Notes: generated from the sequence alone by a model not told the origin. DNA of 64,000 nucleotides from Limnobacter olei (GCF_029087225.1 NZ_JARFJD010000004.1:29958-93957), one strand, 5' to 3'. Shown: positions 33,180 through 42,923, counted from the first letter of the stretch. Numbers and translations are program-made.

Positions 33180-35568
33180 CCACGTAATTGACCCGGGCAT
33201 CGGCCACATTGTAGCGTGCCGCCAGTCGACCATCTCGCAACACATCTACGGTTTGCGCAGAGTCAGGATTGAAGGGCCCAACTGTAACCATGCTGGTGGG
33301 TGAGTTGATGGTAATGGATTCCACACCCTGTTCATTTCGCGACGCATTCAGGATTACGGTAGTGCCGTTTTGCTGATAGGTAAATGCCAGTGAACCTGCG
33401 TCAACACCATCGAAAGTGTCGTTCAACACCGCGTTGTTGACCTGAAGCTCTACAACAAGCTCGGGGCGATTGGGCAAACGGAGCGTACCGTCGAACAGAA
33501 CTGAGGCGGTGGCGGGCATTGTTTCTGTGGCTGGGGTGCCACTGAGGGTTACGGCACCTTCAAACAAGGTATTTGTAGCACTACCCTCTTTCAAATCAAC
33601 CGCACCCGTAAATTCAATAACACCTTCATCACTGTCGGCGGAAAAGCTGCCGCGCAGTGCCCCCAATTGAGTCTCAATTCGGCCCTGTGCTGCAATTGAA
33701 CCCGTCGACTCTTGGGTTTCGGGATCTTCGGTGCCACTTACAGTGAAGCTGCTTAACGCAGTGGTAATTGTTTGATCACCAGAGGTGGTAGTGAATGAGC
33801 CACTGCCGACCAATGTCACACTGTTCTCATCAGGGAATGTGGCAGTAAAGTCGATATCAACGTTTGTTGTGTCTGCAAGTTCAACCGCAGTGGGGTTTGC
33901 AGGGTTGCTGAAATCAAATTCAATGGGGGGCGCAACCATGCCACTGAAAGACCCTGTCATACTTGTGGTGTTACCCAGGCTGTCAAAAGTTTTGTTGCCA
34001 CTCGCCGTGGCAACGCCAGCGCCTGCAACACCGCCGATCACGCGACTGTTTCCTTCAAGGCTCAAGCAACGATCAACTGAATTGTCTTGGCTGAAATCTA
34101 CATCACAAAAGCGGGAATCGCTTTCCACATTGAAGGTATTTACCTGACCAGAAATTGGTGTCATCAAGACGTAGTTTCGCAACTCAAGGAAACCGTTCCC
34201 CTGTGGTCGACTTGCGCCGTCACCAAATACGGTACAACCCACGAATCTCGCATTGTTTGCACCTGAGGAATTTGCGAGTACAACACCTGTGACCGGTTGA
34301 TCGGGCTCGCGTGTAACAGAAGACAGAACCAGACAGGCGGCAGAACCAGCAGAGAAAAATACTGGCCGTGACTCTTGTAAATTGTCGTTTGCGACAAACT
34401 GATGAGTCGCCCAAAGCTCAATTCCCAAAGCGGTGGCCTCGGTAATGTCAAACGGACCTGGCTCAAGCCCTGTGGCCTGGTTGGTCAAGCTGTCAGCAAA
34501 GTTTGCAAGTTGCGTTTCCAGCGGGCCGTTCAGTTCATCGTTATCCAGCGCGGCCGCATTGGACCGAAGATTGTTGAACAGGGTTTTGACAGCCGCCACG
34601 TCGGTTTCATTGAAACCCTGTTCAGGTGTAGCAACTGCCGTTGTCTGTGGCTGCTCGGGATTCATTTCCGCCGTGCGGATTTCGTCAGTGGCAGGGTCGG
34701 TCGCGGGGTCGACCATTTCGCCGGTCTGGTTAATTTCCATATCGCCAGAGACTGCTGTAATGGCCGCGGTAAAGCCTTGAATTTGTGAACCGTCGATCGA
34801 CACGGTTGCTTGGTTATTGGCAATGCTTGAACCAGCGTAGGCCATGGCCAGATTATTGGCTGCACAAATTTGTTTCGCTGCAGGTGTTGTGCCTTCAGAG
34901 CAATCTTCGTCCGCAATGCCTTGGCTGAGTTGAGCCAAAGCAGCCAGCAAGATAGCCTGTTTTTTTGCTTCTGGACTTGCATCCGCACTGGCAGGATCGC
35001 GAGGGTTTACTGGCTGGGTTGCCACAGGGTTAAAACCCAGGGTGGTTGTGATGGCGACTTGGGCCTGTTGAACAAGCAAAGGGGTGGCATTGCCGCTGCC
35101 CCGGGAACGCTCCACTAGCTCGGCAACAATGGTGGTAAAGGGTGTAGCGTTGATGCTGACCGGTTGCCCCGCGTTGACATTGCCCACCGACTTGATCAAA
35201 GCGCCAGACAATCCAGTTGCTGGATCTGAGCTACCGGTGGCTTCGTTCAGAATGGTGGTCATGCCATCAGCCGAGATTTCAACAAACACCGGGCCTGCAT
35301 AATTTGCATTGCTCAAGGTGGCCGTGTAGCTGCCATTTGCACTGGTGCGAACTGGACTTGACGTGGTGCCAAGAGGGTTACCAGCACCGTCAAACAAGGT
35401 AACAATGCCGTTTTGAATAATACCCTTGGCTGCGGCACCACTGACTGTTCCACCACCACTACCACCCGAGGAGGCGCTGCTGTCGCCACCCCCCCCTCCG
35501 CACGATGCCAGACCAATACAGACAGAAACTGCGATCGCCAGTTTTGTTAGTTTGTTGAATTGACTCAT
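33157..35568 (-). CDS. Large surface lipoprotein of unknown function
   Basis: An 803-residue protein with a lipoprotein signal (LAIAVSVCIGLASC) and a GGGGGDSSASSGGSGGG linker. Next comes a bacterial Ig/carboxypeptidase-regulatory-like domain (AAKGIIQNGIVTLFDGAGN and NGSYTATLSNANYAG). The middle has helical stretches (TPFTTIVAELVERSRGSGN). The C-terminal half is a long run of Asp/Asn/Thr/Ser-rich strands (GSFSGMVAPPIEFDFSNPAN, VTLVGSGSFTTTSGDQ), typical of adhesin-like beta-solenoids. AGGTCGAGA precedes the ATG. It heads a two-gene unit with the outer-membrane protein gene at 32058. Function cannot be assigned. Confidence 0.7.
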   Translation of the reverse strand: MSQFNKLTKLAIAVSVCIGLASCGGGGGDSSASSGGSGGGTVSGAAAKGIIQNGIVTLFDGAGNPLGTTSSPVRTSANGSYTATLSNANYAGPVFVEISADGMTTILNEATGSSDPATGLSGALIKSVGNVNAGQPVSINATPFTTIVAELVERSRGSGNATPLLVQQAQVAITTTLGFNPVATQPVNPRDPASADASPEAKKQAILLAALAQLSQGIADEDCSEGTTPAAKQICAANNLAMAYAGSSIANNQATVSIDGSQIQGFTAAITAVSGDMEINQTGEMVDPATDPATDEIRTAEMNPEQPQTTAVATPEQGFNETDVAAVKTLFNNLRSNAAALDNDELNGPLETQLANFADSLTNQATGLEPGPFDITEATALGIELWATHQFVANDNLQESRPVFFSAGSAACLVLSSVTREPDQPVTGVVLANSSGANNARFVGCTVFGDGASRPQGNGFLELRNYVLMTPISGQVNTFNVESDSRFCDVDFSQDNSVDRCLSLEGNSRVIGGVAGAGVATASGNKTFDSLGNTTSMTGSFSGMVAPPIEFDFSNPANPTAVELADTTNVDIDFTATFPDENSVTLVGSGSFTTTSGDQTITTALSSFTVSGTEDPETQESTGSIAAQGRIETQLGALRGSFSADSDEGVIEFTGAVDLKEGSATNTLFEGAVTLSGTPATETMPATASVLFDGTLRLPNRPELVVELQVNNAVLNDTFDGVDAGSLAFTYQQNGTTVILNASRNEQGVESITINSPTSMVTVGPFNPDSAQTVDVLRDGRLAARYNVADARVNYVDGTFEQF

Positions 35569-35706
35569 CTCTCGACCTTTTAATTATTTGTTTAACGAAA
35601 TAATAATTACGCGGTCAATATTGAATGCGAGCCTCAATTCACACAATCGTCACTTTTGCGATAGGCGATTTTTCTACGCGTTTTGGAGGATACTCAAATG
35701 CGGGGG

Positions 35707-36789
35707 TTATACCCACCCCCACCGTTGCCAGTGCATTTTCAAAAATGCATAAGTAACCGGCGCGGTAATTAGCCCAGGCAGGCCGAAAGCCACTTCGCCC
35801 AGAATGATGGCGATGAGCATTTCAGGCACGCTGGCGCGCACGTTGCGACCAATGATGTAGCCATTCACAAAGTATTCAAGCTTGTGAATGATGAACAGGT
35901 AAAGCACAGACCCCATGGCTACAAACACGCCGTAGCGAATGGTAAGCACCAGAATAAGGCTGTTGGCCATGATGTTGCCGGCCGCCGGTATCAGGCTGGC
36001 CACGGCGGTGAACATCAGTAGCAGTTCACGGAAAGGGAGCACCACATCGAACGCGGGCAAAATGCCGTAGATAAACACGGCCGTGCAGAAGGTGTTCCAG
36101 ATGCTGACATACACCTGCGCGCCCATGAGCAAGGTGAAACAACGCACATATTTTTCAAGGGTTTGTAGCCAGGCGTCGGCCAAAGGTTTGGCTGGACCAC
36201 CCGCCACTGGGGCTGGCACCATGAGTGCTGCGGAAACACCCAGAATAAGGGCGAACACAAATTGCAAGAAGATGAAGAAGCTGGCGCCACCGAAGCTGCG
36301 AATGTAGCCCACGAAGTCGCTGTCGTCTTTGCTGATCATGCGGAATAACTCGCTGGGTTTACCGGGTATGTGTTCTTTAATGGCTTGCGGCAGGCTGGCG
36401 GTGACTGAATTCAGGTTGCGCAGGGCCTCCTCAACCAGCTGTGGGCCTTGCTGGGTCATGGTGGCCAGCACAAAGCGTACCCCACTGTTCAAGCCGATTC
36501 CCAACAACACCACGGCCGCAGCCACCACTGCGGTGGTTAAAAAGGTAGGCAACCAGCCAAACAGGCCGCGCATGAAGCGACCCTTGAATTTGTTGATGTG
36601 GGGTTGAAGCAGGCGCACAAAGCCGCGGCGGGTAAAGCGGGTAAGGGCAAAAATGGCGAGGCCGGCAATAAGGCCAACCCCGATTTTCAGGCTCAACATG
36701 CTGACCCAAATGGCCAAAATGCCGACTACGGACGCATATTCCCAACGAAGGGCGTTGTTTTCTTGATGCTGCGGTACTGGGCTGGGCAT
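35707..36789 (-). CDS. AI-2E family transporter (PF01594-type permease)
   Basis: The 360-residue membrane protein has about eight helices: two at the N-terminus (VVGILAIWVSMLSLKIGVGL), a long region with amphipathic helices (LRNLNSVTASLPQAIKEHI), and the conserved ends LPAFDVVLPFRELLLMF and GLPGLITAPVTYAFLKMHW. This family includes TqsA and other permeases; substrates vary and quorum-signal export is not proven. It stands alone, with the subtilase gene upstream in the same orientation, and no shared promoter is evident. The start is taken as MPSPVPQHQENN. Confidence 0.85.
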   Translation of the reverse strand: MPSPVPQHQENNALRWEYASVVGILAIWVSMLSLKIGVGLIAGLAIFALTRFTRRGFVRLLQPHINKFKGRFMRGLFGWLPTFLTTAVVAAAVVLLGIGLNSGVRFVLATMTQQGPQLVEEALRNLNSVTASLPQAIKEHIPGKPSELFRMISKDDSDFVGYIRSFGGASFFIFLQFVFALILGVSAALMVPAPVAGGPAKPLADAWLQTLEKYVRCFTLLMGAQVYVSIWNTFCTAVFIYGILPAFDVVLPFRELLLMFTAVASLIPAAGNIMANSLILVLTIRYGVFVAMGSVLYLFIIHKLEYFVNGYIIGRNVRASVPEMLIAIILGEVAFGLPGLITAPVTYAFLKMHWQRWGWV

Positions 36790-36854
36790 TTGGATTCTTG
36801 GCTGATTGTCGGTTGAGGTATGACCAAGTGAATTCCGATTCTATCCCAACTTTT

Positions 36855-38870
36855 TCAGGCAACCCCAAGCCTTTGTCGCCAAACCCCAAACAGCATCAAC
36901 ATACCCAACAATCCAGCCAACCCCAACACTCCTCCACCACCGCCACCACCGGAACTGGTGGCCACAGGAGTTGGAGCCGAAGTACCCGTGCCCGACCCGC
37001 CTGCACCACTTCCACCCCCACCAGCATTACTGGGCGTGAAGGTGCGCTCGTTCACGGCTGAATTGGCCAAACGAACTACACTGGTGTTGCTGCGGTTGGT
37101 GGACGTGTCGGTTACCGTGAGTGCAAATTCAGCAATATTGCCCGCCATGCCCGACTGTACCTGCAAGGCGCTGGTGCCGGTACCTGCCAACACCACCGGG
37201 TTGCCAAATACCTGTTGCCAACTGAAGGTAAGGTTGGCACCGCCCCCGGCGCTGTTCGTAGACAACGCCGCATCCAGAACAAAGGGGCCGTTGCTGGCCA
37301 CCACCGCCGACTGCTGTACATTGGCCACTGGCAATGGGTTGCTTAAGGCCCGTGCGGCCTGAACTGCGGCAAGTACGTTCAACAAACCAGCACCGCAACT
37401 GCTAGGGGTGCAATCAAGCCGGCCACCCACCAAATTCGTTGAATTGCTGGCATTGGCTGGATAGGGCCGCGCATTGTCACGCAACAAAGCATCTACTTGA
37501 CTGGGCGTTAAGCTGGGGCGCACGGCTTTGAGCAGTGAAATGGCACCCGCCACCATGGGAGCCGAGAAGCTGGTGCCTGCGAACAAAAAGGCCGTGCTGC
37601 CATTGGCGTTGGGGGTAGACCCCCCGGTGTTGCTGGCGCCGACGTACAAGCCGTTTGAGTTGCCCGGGGCATGAAGGGTGAGGAAGTTGCTGCTACCACC
37701 TTTGGCAGAGTAGTTTGCCAGTTGACCGTCTTGCTCCGCAGCCCCGGCGGCAATAGTACCGGCACAGTTGGCTGGATACTGAATGGCTCCTCCGGAATTG
37801 TTGCCAGCCGATATTACCACCGACACATTGCGCGCCCGTGCATCGGCAATGGCCAGTGCCACCATGTCGTTTGCAGCGCAACCGCCACCAAACAGGGGCG
37901 TGTCAGTCGCAAAACTCAGGTTGATCACGTTGGCCGGGTTGGGATTCACACCAATCGTGGGGTCCACACGCCCCGAGCCAGTGGCCCAATAAAAGGCATC
38001 CACAATGTCGGAACTGGTGGCAATGCCGCACCGGCCAGAAACGCGCACGGGTAGCACCTTGGCATTCCAGTCCATACCTGCAAGAAATTGACCATTGTTG
38101 GACTGTGCTGCCGCCACCGAGGCCACCGTGGTGCCATGCCAGGAACTGGTGGTTGAGCCGTCGGGGCAATTAAATCCGGGGGGCGGCGCATCGCCAGGGT
38201 CGGATGGATCGGGGTCACGACCGTCGCCATCGTTGGAGCCCGAGTCAACAACTATGCCACTTTCTCGCGTACCGGTGGGTGGGGTCACGTTACTGACAAA
38301 GTCGTAGCCGGGTAACAAGCGCCCTTTCAATTCAGTATTTTCAAATAACACGCCAGAATCGAGCACTGCGATCACCACGTTGCTGCTGCCACGGGTTTGC
38401 TCCCACACGTCCTGCATGCGCAGCGAGGCATAGGCACCCGCGTGCATGTAGCTGGCTTGATTAACCGCATAGGCGCCATCGTTCGGGGCGGGTACTGCGG
38501 TACGTTGCAACTGAATATCGGGGCTGGCAAAGCGCACACCCGGCAAAGCCTGAAGTGCCGCGCGAATCGCCTGGGGTGTTTGCAAACTGCCCAACACAGG
38601 CAGGCTTTGCATTTCAACCAGGTAGCTGTTGGGCTGCAACAGCGGGCGAACCATGTTGACCGGAACCCCCAGGGTGTTTTGCAACGCTTGCAACATACCA
38701 GCGGGTGCGTTGCCCTGAGATTGATCGCCCATGTTGATCACCCAACGCATGGGAGTGGGGGTGGCTGTGGTGGTGGCTGGGGTTGTTACCGGGTTGGCAT
38801 GTACGCCTGTTAAAAAAACCAATCCAGCTACACTCAACAACGATGTGTAAACCATTAAATACGACTTCAC
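36855..38870 (-). CDS. S8 family serine peptidase (subtilase) with C-terminal sorting tail
   Basis: A 671-residue secreted subtilisin-like protease. A signal peptide (SLLSVAGLVFLTGVHA) precedes a propeptide-like region. Catalytic residues are Asp171 (VIAVLDSGV), His245 (SWHGTTVAS) and Ser434 (GTSFSAPMVAG), with the oxyanion Asn in ISAGNNSGG. A beta domain follows (about 525-630). The C-terminus is GGGGSGAGGSGTG linker, then SGGGGGGGVLG, a hydrophobic helix and WRQRLGVA, which looks like a GlyGly-CTERM tail recognised by rhombosortase-type systems. It is likely exported and anchored or processed at the cell surface. Confidence 0.9.
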   Translation of the reverse strand: MKSYLMVYTSLLSVAGLVFLTGVHANPVTTPATTTATPTPMRWVINMGDQSQGNAPAGMLQALQNTLGVPVNMVRPLLQPNSYLVEMQSLPVLGSLQTPQAIRAALQALPGVRFASPDIQLQRTAVPAPNDGAYAVNQASYMHAGAYASLRMQDVWEQTRGSSNVVIAVLDSGVLFENTELKGRLLPGYDFVSNVTPPTGTRESGIVVDSGSNDGDGRDPDPSDPGDAPPPGFNCPDGSTTSSWHGTTVASVAAAQSNNGQFLAGMDWNAKVLPVRVSGRCGIATSSDIVDAFYWATGSGRVDPTIGVNPNPANVINLSFATDTPLFGGGCAANDMVALAIADARARNVSVVISAGNNSGGAIQYPANCAGTIAAGAAEQDGQLANYSAKGGSSNFLTLHAPGNSNGLYVGASNTGGSTPNANGSTAFLFAGTSFSAPMVAGAISLLKAVRPSLTPSQVDALLRDNARPYPANASNSTNLVGGRLDCTPSSCGAGLLNVLAAVQAARALSNPLPVANVQQSAVVASNGPFVLDAALSTNSAGGGANLTFSWQQVFGNPVVLAGTGTSALQVQSGMAGNIAEFALTVTDTSTNRSNTSVVRLANSAVNERTFTPSNAGGGGSGAGGSGTGTSAPTPVATSSGGGGGGGVLGLAGLLGMLMLFGVWRQRLGVA

Positions 38871-38935
38871 ATCTGTCCCCTGATTTTTAAAAGCCGTGTC
38901 GGCTAATTATTTCTACTCTTGAACCGTTCTAACGG

Positions 38936-38971
38936 ATTCACCCCACAGTGCGTGCACACTGCGGGGTGAAT
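38936..38971. terminator. Hairpin after phoX, possible terminator
   Basis: ATTCACCCC/ACAGTG and CACTGC/GGGGTGAAT form a long stem (one-base bulge) about 39 bases past the phoX stop. No clear U-tract follows on the minus strand, so it is a transcript end or stability element with modest support. Confidence 0.45.
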
Positions 38972-39009
38972 GGGTACTACATTCAGGCTGCCGCCTGCTA
39001 ACTGGCTGA

Positions 39010-41253
39010 TTATTGACCGATCAAGCCGCCATCAATACGTGTTAAGACAATGGTTGCTGAACGTGGACGGTTGCCCGGGTTTGGCATAACACCAGCAGCT
39101 GGGTTGCCGAAGGCGCCACCAGTCAGCGGGTAAGGCCAAGAGCTTGAAGGCGCAGCGTTAGAGCCGTCTTCACCTGGGTGCTGAATGTTGATAAACAGGG
39201 CTTTGCCATCTGGGCTTTCGGTCAAACCGGTAATTTCCGATTCGATAGGGCCCACCAACAAGCGGCGCAAGGTGCCTACAGCGCCCACACGAGTGGAAAC
39301 GCTGGCTGCACCAGCTGCAGAGTTGTCAACTGTAACTGTTTCGCCGTCACCTACCTCACCCGGTACAGCGGCTACCAGCATGCAGTTGGTGGTGTCTGTG
39401 AATGCGCCATCGTCAGTTTGAATGTACAACACACCTGTTTTTTCAGAGAACCACAAGCCATCCGGGCTGGACAGCACGTTCTCGGTCGTAAGGCCGGAGA
39501 GGTTCACGTTCGGGTTGTTGATGTCATCGTCTTCGGCACCGAACAGGTAAATGTCCCATGAGAACCCAACTGCGGCGGGATCGCTGCCGTCTTCGCGCCA
39601 GCGAATGACGTGGCCGTTCACGTTGCCCTGAGAACCAGCATCGCCAATGCCATCGTTGTTGGTGTCATTGTCGAAATAAACACGTGGGTTGGCTGGGTCT
39701 GCAACACGACGGCTGGTGTTGTTGGTCAGGGTCATGTAAACCTCGCCGTTGCGTGGATTCACGCCACCCCACTCTGGGCGATCCATTGGCGTACCACCTG
39801 CAATGTCAGCCAACAATCGTGTGTTCCAGAACTTTTCGTTGGAATCGGTCACTGTGTAGGTAATCGCAGCGGTACTCAGAGAGCCTGAACCGCGCACAGC
39901 AGTGATTGTTGTGCCGTCAGCCACACTGGCCAGGTCAATCCAGTCGCCAGTGAAGTCAGCATCAAACTTGGCAACGTACAACTTGCCGGAATCGAGGTAT
40001 TTGTCGCCAGCTTGCAGGCCGCCCATCATGTCCGCGGGGTCCCAGTTCTGAGTCGATACAAACTTATAAATGTATTCGTAGCGAGAATCGCAGCCCATGT
40101 AGAACACTACTGGCTTGCCAGCTTCTACCGGGCCTACCCATGCACCTTCGTGTGCAAATCGGCCCATGGCAGTGCGCTTCTTGGGTGTGCTGTTGGGGCG
40201 GAACGGGTCAATTTCCACGTTCCAGCCGTAGGTGTTCGCAGCGTTGCGATAATCATCGGCCGCAGTTGCACCGACAATGCCCACGTTCCAGCGGCTGAAT
40301 GGCTCGCCCACCTGGCCAACTTCGCTGGCGGTGTTCCAGCCCTCGCGGCCATTGCCCACAGTGGCGCGTACGCCATAACGGCGCATGGAAGCCTGCTCGT
40401 TCGATGTTCGGGTACCTGGGTTGCTGTTGCCAAAGTAACCTGCCCAGTTTTCTTCACAGGCCAGGTAGGTGCCCCATGGGGTGTAACCACTTGCACAGTT
40501 GTTGATGGTGCCGCGTGTACGTGTGCCATTTGGCGAGTACTTGGTGACCATGAATGGGTTGCCGCGCAGCGGGCCGCTGATTTCCATGTCGGTCAATGTG
40601 TGAATGCGGCGGTTGAACAGGCTGTTCTGAACCACGCTGTACTGGCCATTGCTGCCACGGCGTACTTCCACTACAGACACACCGTGAATGTACATTTCCT
40701 TCAGTGCCTGGTTCGCATCGCGAACGCCACCCACACTGGTTGGGCCGTTGACATGCAGGTATTCAGGGGTGATCGCTTCATGATTGATCACGAGCAGTCC
40801 ACGTGTGCTTTCTTCAGGGTCCCAGGCGTTGTTGGAACCCAAGCCGAAGAAGTACATGCCGTCGTGGTGATCACCGGAACGGAACTGGAATTCGGATGGA
40901 TTGTTTGCGGCGTCAGTGCCATCATTCATGTAATCAGAAACACCCGCAGCGATGGGATCACCCAGTTTGTAAAGAACCTGGAACCGATAACCCTCCGCAA
41001 CTTGCACCGAGTCAGTCAGACTCAATGGCGTGGAACTGAAACCCACAGCATTCAGTTGGGTACTGCCAGATACGCTGGCCACTGCACCATCACCACCACC
41101 ACAGCCTGCCAAGCCCAGAAAGCCCAAGGCAGCAACGCCCACAGAGCCTTTCAGAATGTTTCGACGTGAAGGGTTTTCCAGGTGCTGGTTAATGATTTGC
41201 TGGAATGTGGGGCTGGAAATAATATCCAGTTCTTTTTTGGTTAGTGATGACAT
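39010..41253 (-). CDS. phoX: PhoX-family alkaline phosphatase, Tat-exported
   Basis: The 747-residue protein starts with a Tat signal (PSRRNILKGSVGVAALGFLG at 28-47) that ends GLAGCGGGDG, so a lipid-modified Cys may follow. The body matches the PhoX/DUF839 beta-propeller-type phosphatases (GLLVINHEAITPEY, NNCASGYTPWGTYLACEENW, GRFAHEGAWVGPV, and LTESPDGKALFINIQHPGED near the end), which carry calcium and iron ions at the active site. It scavenges phosphate from esters in the periplasm or on the surface. No Pho box is apparent upstream in 41254-41461. AGGTCGAG precedes the ATG, as in the 35568 lipoprotein. Confidence 0.92.
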   Translation of the reverse strand: MSSLTKKELDIISSPTFQQIINQHLENPSRRNILKGSVGVAALGFLGLAGCGGGDGAVASVSGSTQLNAVGFSSTPLSLTDSVQVAEGYRFQVLYKLGDPIAAGVSDYMNDGTDAANNPSEFQFRSGDHHDGMYFFGLGSNNAWDPEESTRGLLVINHEAITPEYLHVNGPTSVGGVRDANQALKEMYIHGVSVVEVRRGSNGQYSVVQNSLFNRRIHTLTDMEISGPLRGNPFMVTKYSPNGTRTRGTINNCASGYTPWGTYLACEENWAGYFGNSNPGTRTSNEQASMRRYGVRATVGNGREGWNTASEVGQVGEPFSRWNVGIVGATAADDYRNAANTYGWNVEIDPFRPNSTPKKRTAMGRFAHEGAWVGPVEAGKPVVFYMGCDSRYEYIYKFVSTQNWDPADMMGGLQAGDKYLDSGKLYVAKFDADFTGDWIDLASVADGTTITAVRGSGSLSTAAITYTVTDSNEKFWNTRLLADIAGGTPMDRPEWGGVNPRNGEVYMTLTNNTSRRVADPANPRVYFDNDTNNDGIGDAGSQGNVNGHVIRWREDGSDPAAVGFSWDIYLFGAEDDDINNPNVNLSGLTTENVLSSPDGLWFSEKTGVLYIQTDDGAFTDTTNCMLVAAVPGEVGDGETVTVDNSAAGAASVSTRVGAVGTLRRLLVGPIESEITGLTESPDGKALFINIQHPGEDGSNAAPSSSWPYPLTGGAFGNPAAGVMPNPGNRPRSATIVLTRIDGGLIGQ

Positions 41254-41461
41254 CTCGACCTCCGTTTAAGACTTCCGGATTGTCTGGTCACCGTATTACA
41301 GGAGTGTGAGTATTTTTTTAAAGAAATGTTTCAGCCTCAACAGGCACTGAACAAAGCTGGATGGGGGTTTCAGGGTAATCCCGAATCACAACTTGTTTAC
41401 CTGAATACTTCGTGGCAAACTTAAATGCCAAGCGATTGATTCCATTGGAGGTAGTTAGCAA

Positions 41462-41962
41462 ATGCCGAATCAAACCAACGAAGTGCCCAGGCGTAAACAA
41501 GCCTTGGACAAAGAAAGCAGTTTCAGGCAAAAAATTTGGAAGCTTTGGTTGCTTTTCTTTGCCGCAGGCCTGGCCGCAGCATTCACCACCAGCCTGACCC
41601 ACGCCGGCGAAACCGAAGACAAACAGCAAACCAGGGCCGTGATTGAAGCCCAACTCGAAGCCTTTAAACAAGGCGATGGCCCAAAAGCCTTTTCCTACGC
41701 CACCCCCAATATTCAAACCATGTTTGGCGATGCCGACACCTTTATGCAAATGGTGCGCGACGGCTATGATGTGGTGTACCGCCCCGCCTCGGTTCGCTTT
41801 GTGAAGTTTGAGACCGATGGAATGAATGCACTACACGCGGTGCAGATGATTGACCGCCATAAAACGCTTTGGAACGTATACTACGTATTGCAGAAGCGCC
41901 CGGACGGCACTTGGAGAATTTCCAGCTGTGAGACCGAGAAAGCAGAAACCAACCTGATTTGA
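41462..41962 (+). CDS. DUF4864 domain-containing protein
   Basis: A 166-residue protein with an N-terminal membrane or signal helix (IWKLWLLFFAAGLAAAFTTSL, about 25-46) after a charged leader. The remainder (TRAVIEAQLEAFKQGDGPKAF, FMQMVRDGYDVVYRPASVRFV, KTLWNVYYVLQKRPDGTWRI) matches the DUF4864 family, a SnoaL/NTF2-like fold of unknown function. It is two bases before the Fe-S carrier gene, so the two are probably co-expressed, without an obvious functional link. The 208-base gap upstream, shared with phoX, should contain the divergent promoters. Confidence 0.8.
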   Translation: MPNQTNEVPRRKQALDKESSFRQKIWKLWLLFFAAGLAAAFTTSLTHAGETEDKQQTRAVIEAQLEAFKQGDGPKAFSYATPNIQTMFGDADTFMQMVRDGYDVVYRPASVRFVKFETDGMNALHAVQMIDRHKTLWNVYYVLQKRPDGTWRISSCETEKAETNLI

Positions 41963-41963
41963 C

Positions 41964-42320
41964 ATGACCACTGAAGCAGCAACACCCACTTGCAACATAG
42001 CCCTGACCGACGCAGCCCAAGAGCGAATTCTGGACCTGCGTGACAATATGCACAAACCGGCCATGATTCGCCTGTATGTGCAGGGTGGCGGCTGCTCAGG
42101 CTTTGAATACAAAATCGACCTCGCCAAGGAAACGGACGAGGACGACATTCTGGTGCAAATCAACCCCTACATTCACATTTATGTAGACCCCATTAGCGCA
42201 CCCTACCTGGAAGGCACTACCATCGACTACGAGGCCCACACCTTGGCTTCGCGTTTTGTGTTCAACAATCCGCAGGCAAAGAGCACCTGCGGTTGTGGGT
42301 CGAGCTTTTCGGTGGAATAA
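41964..42320 (+). CDS. erpA: HesB/IscA-type iron-sulfur cluster carrier (ErpA-like)
   Basis: A 118-residue A-type carrier with the three conserved cysteines: GGGCSGFEYKIDL (near 44) and TCGCGSSFSVE at the C-terminus. The fold lines (LTDAAQERILDLR, YVDPISAPYLEGTTIDYE) are those of ErpA/IscA. It receives a [2Fe-2S] or [4Fe-4S] cluster and delivers it to apoproteins. It stands two bases after the DUF4864 gene, apart from an isc operon, as erpA usually does. Confidence 0.9.
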   Translation: MTTEAATPTCNIALTDAAQERILDLRDNMHKPAMIRLYVQGGGCSGFEYKIDLAKETDEDDILVQINPYIHIYVDPISAPYLEGTTIDYEAHTLASRFVFNNPQAKSTCGCGSSFSVE

Positions 42321-42346
42321 GCGATAATTTGTTTCTGGTTGTCACT

Positions 42347-42374
42347 GCAATGCATTCGCTTCGCGGTGTATTGC
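42347..42374. terminator. Weak hairpin between convergent genes
   Basis: GCAATGCA and TGTATTGC form an imperfect stem between the ErpA-type gene (plus) and the small periplasmic protein gene (minus). It could terminate one or both; there is no strong U-tract. Confidence 0.35.
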
Positions 42375-42380
42375 GGAAAC

Positions 42381-42680
42381 TCAACGGCATTTGATTTCTT
42401 CTTTGAACTCGTCGTATTTGGCCTCTCGCTTCACCTTGCATTCGCCATCACGATATTCCTCTTTCCAGGGTGCATCGGCTACAGGCGAAAAACCATCTTC
42501 ACACTTCACTTCTTTTTTGTATTCATAGGGCTTGGATTCAATTTTGACCAAGCACGGGCCATCCCAATACTCTTGCTTGCTGCGTTGCCAATAGCCATAG
42601 TCGCCGCCACCCCAAGCCAAGGCAGGTGCGGTGAATGCAAATGCGGTCACGGTTGCGGTTAAGGCGATGAACGGCTTCAT
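42381..42680 (-). CDS. Small periplasmic protein of unknown function
   Basis: The start at MKPFIALTATVTAFAF (42680) gives 99 residues with a signal peptide ending TAPALA; a longer start at 42815 would bury it. The mature part is charged and aromatic (WGGGDYGYWQRSKQEYWDG) with two similar KVE/KREAKYDEFKEEIKCR-like repeats, each holding a cysteine. The internal repeat PYEYKKEVKCEDG ... KYDEFKEEIKC suggests two copies of a short motif. No family is recognised. Confidence 0.6.
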   Translation of the reverse strand: MKPFIALTATVTAFAFTAPALAWGGGDYGYWQRSKQEYWDGPCLVKIESKPYEYKKEVKCEDGFSPVADAPWKEEYRDGECKVKREAKYDEFKEEIKCR

Positions 42681-42923
42681 GGGTACTACCTCGAGGTATT
42701 TGCGGTTGAGGTAATAACGGGTGGAGCGAAGGGGGAGTTGACGAGTGCTGATTGCGAACAACACAATCGGATATCCAATCCGTTCTAGACGGTTTGAAGC
42801 TGAAAGGTTCGACAAATAGATGCGGGCCGCGCTCGATAACTTCTTCGGCGTGGAGACCTTGGCCTTACGGCGTTTACTTTAATGACCGTAGCTGTAGTTA
42901 ATACTATGACGGTACAGGTCGTA

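Noticed and set aside
40012-41169. 385-codon plus-strand ORF opposite phoX
   Set aside because: It lies wholly within the PhoX coding region, and the Ala/His/Val-rich translation looks like a shadow of the other strand.
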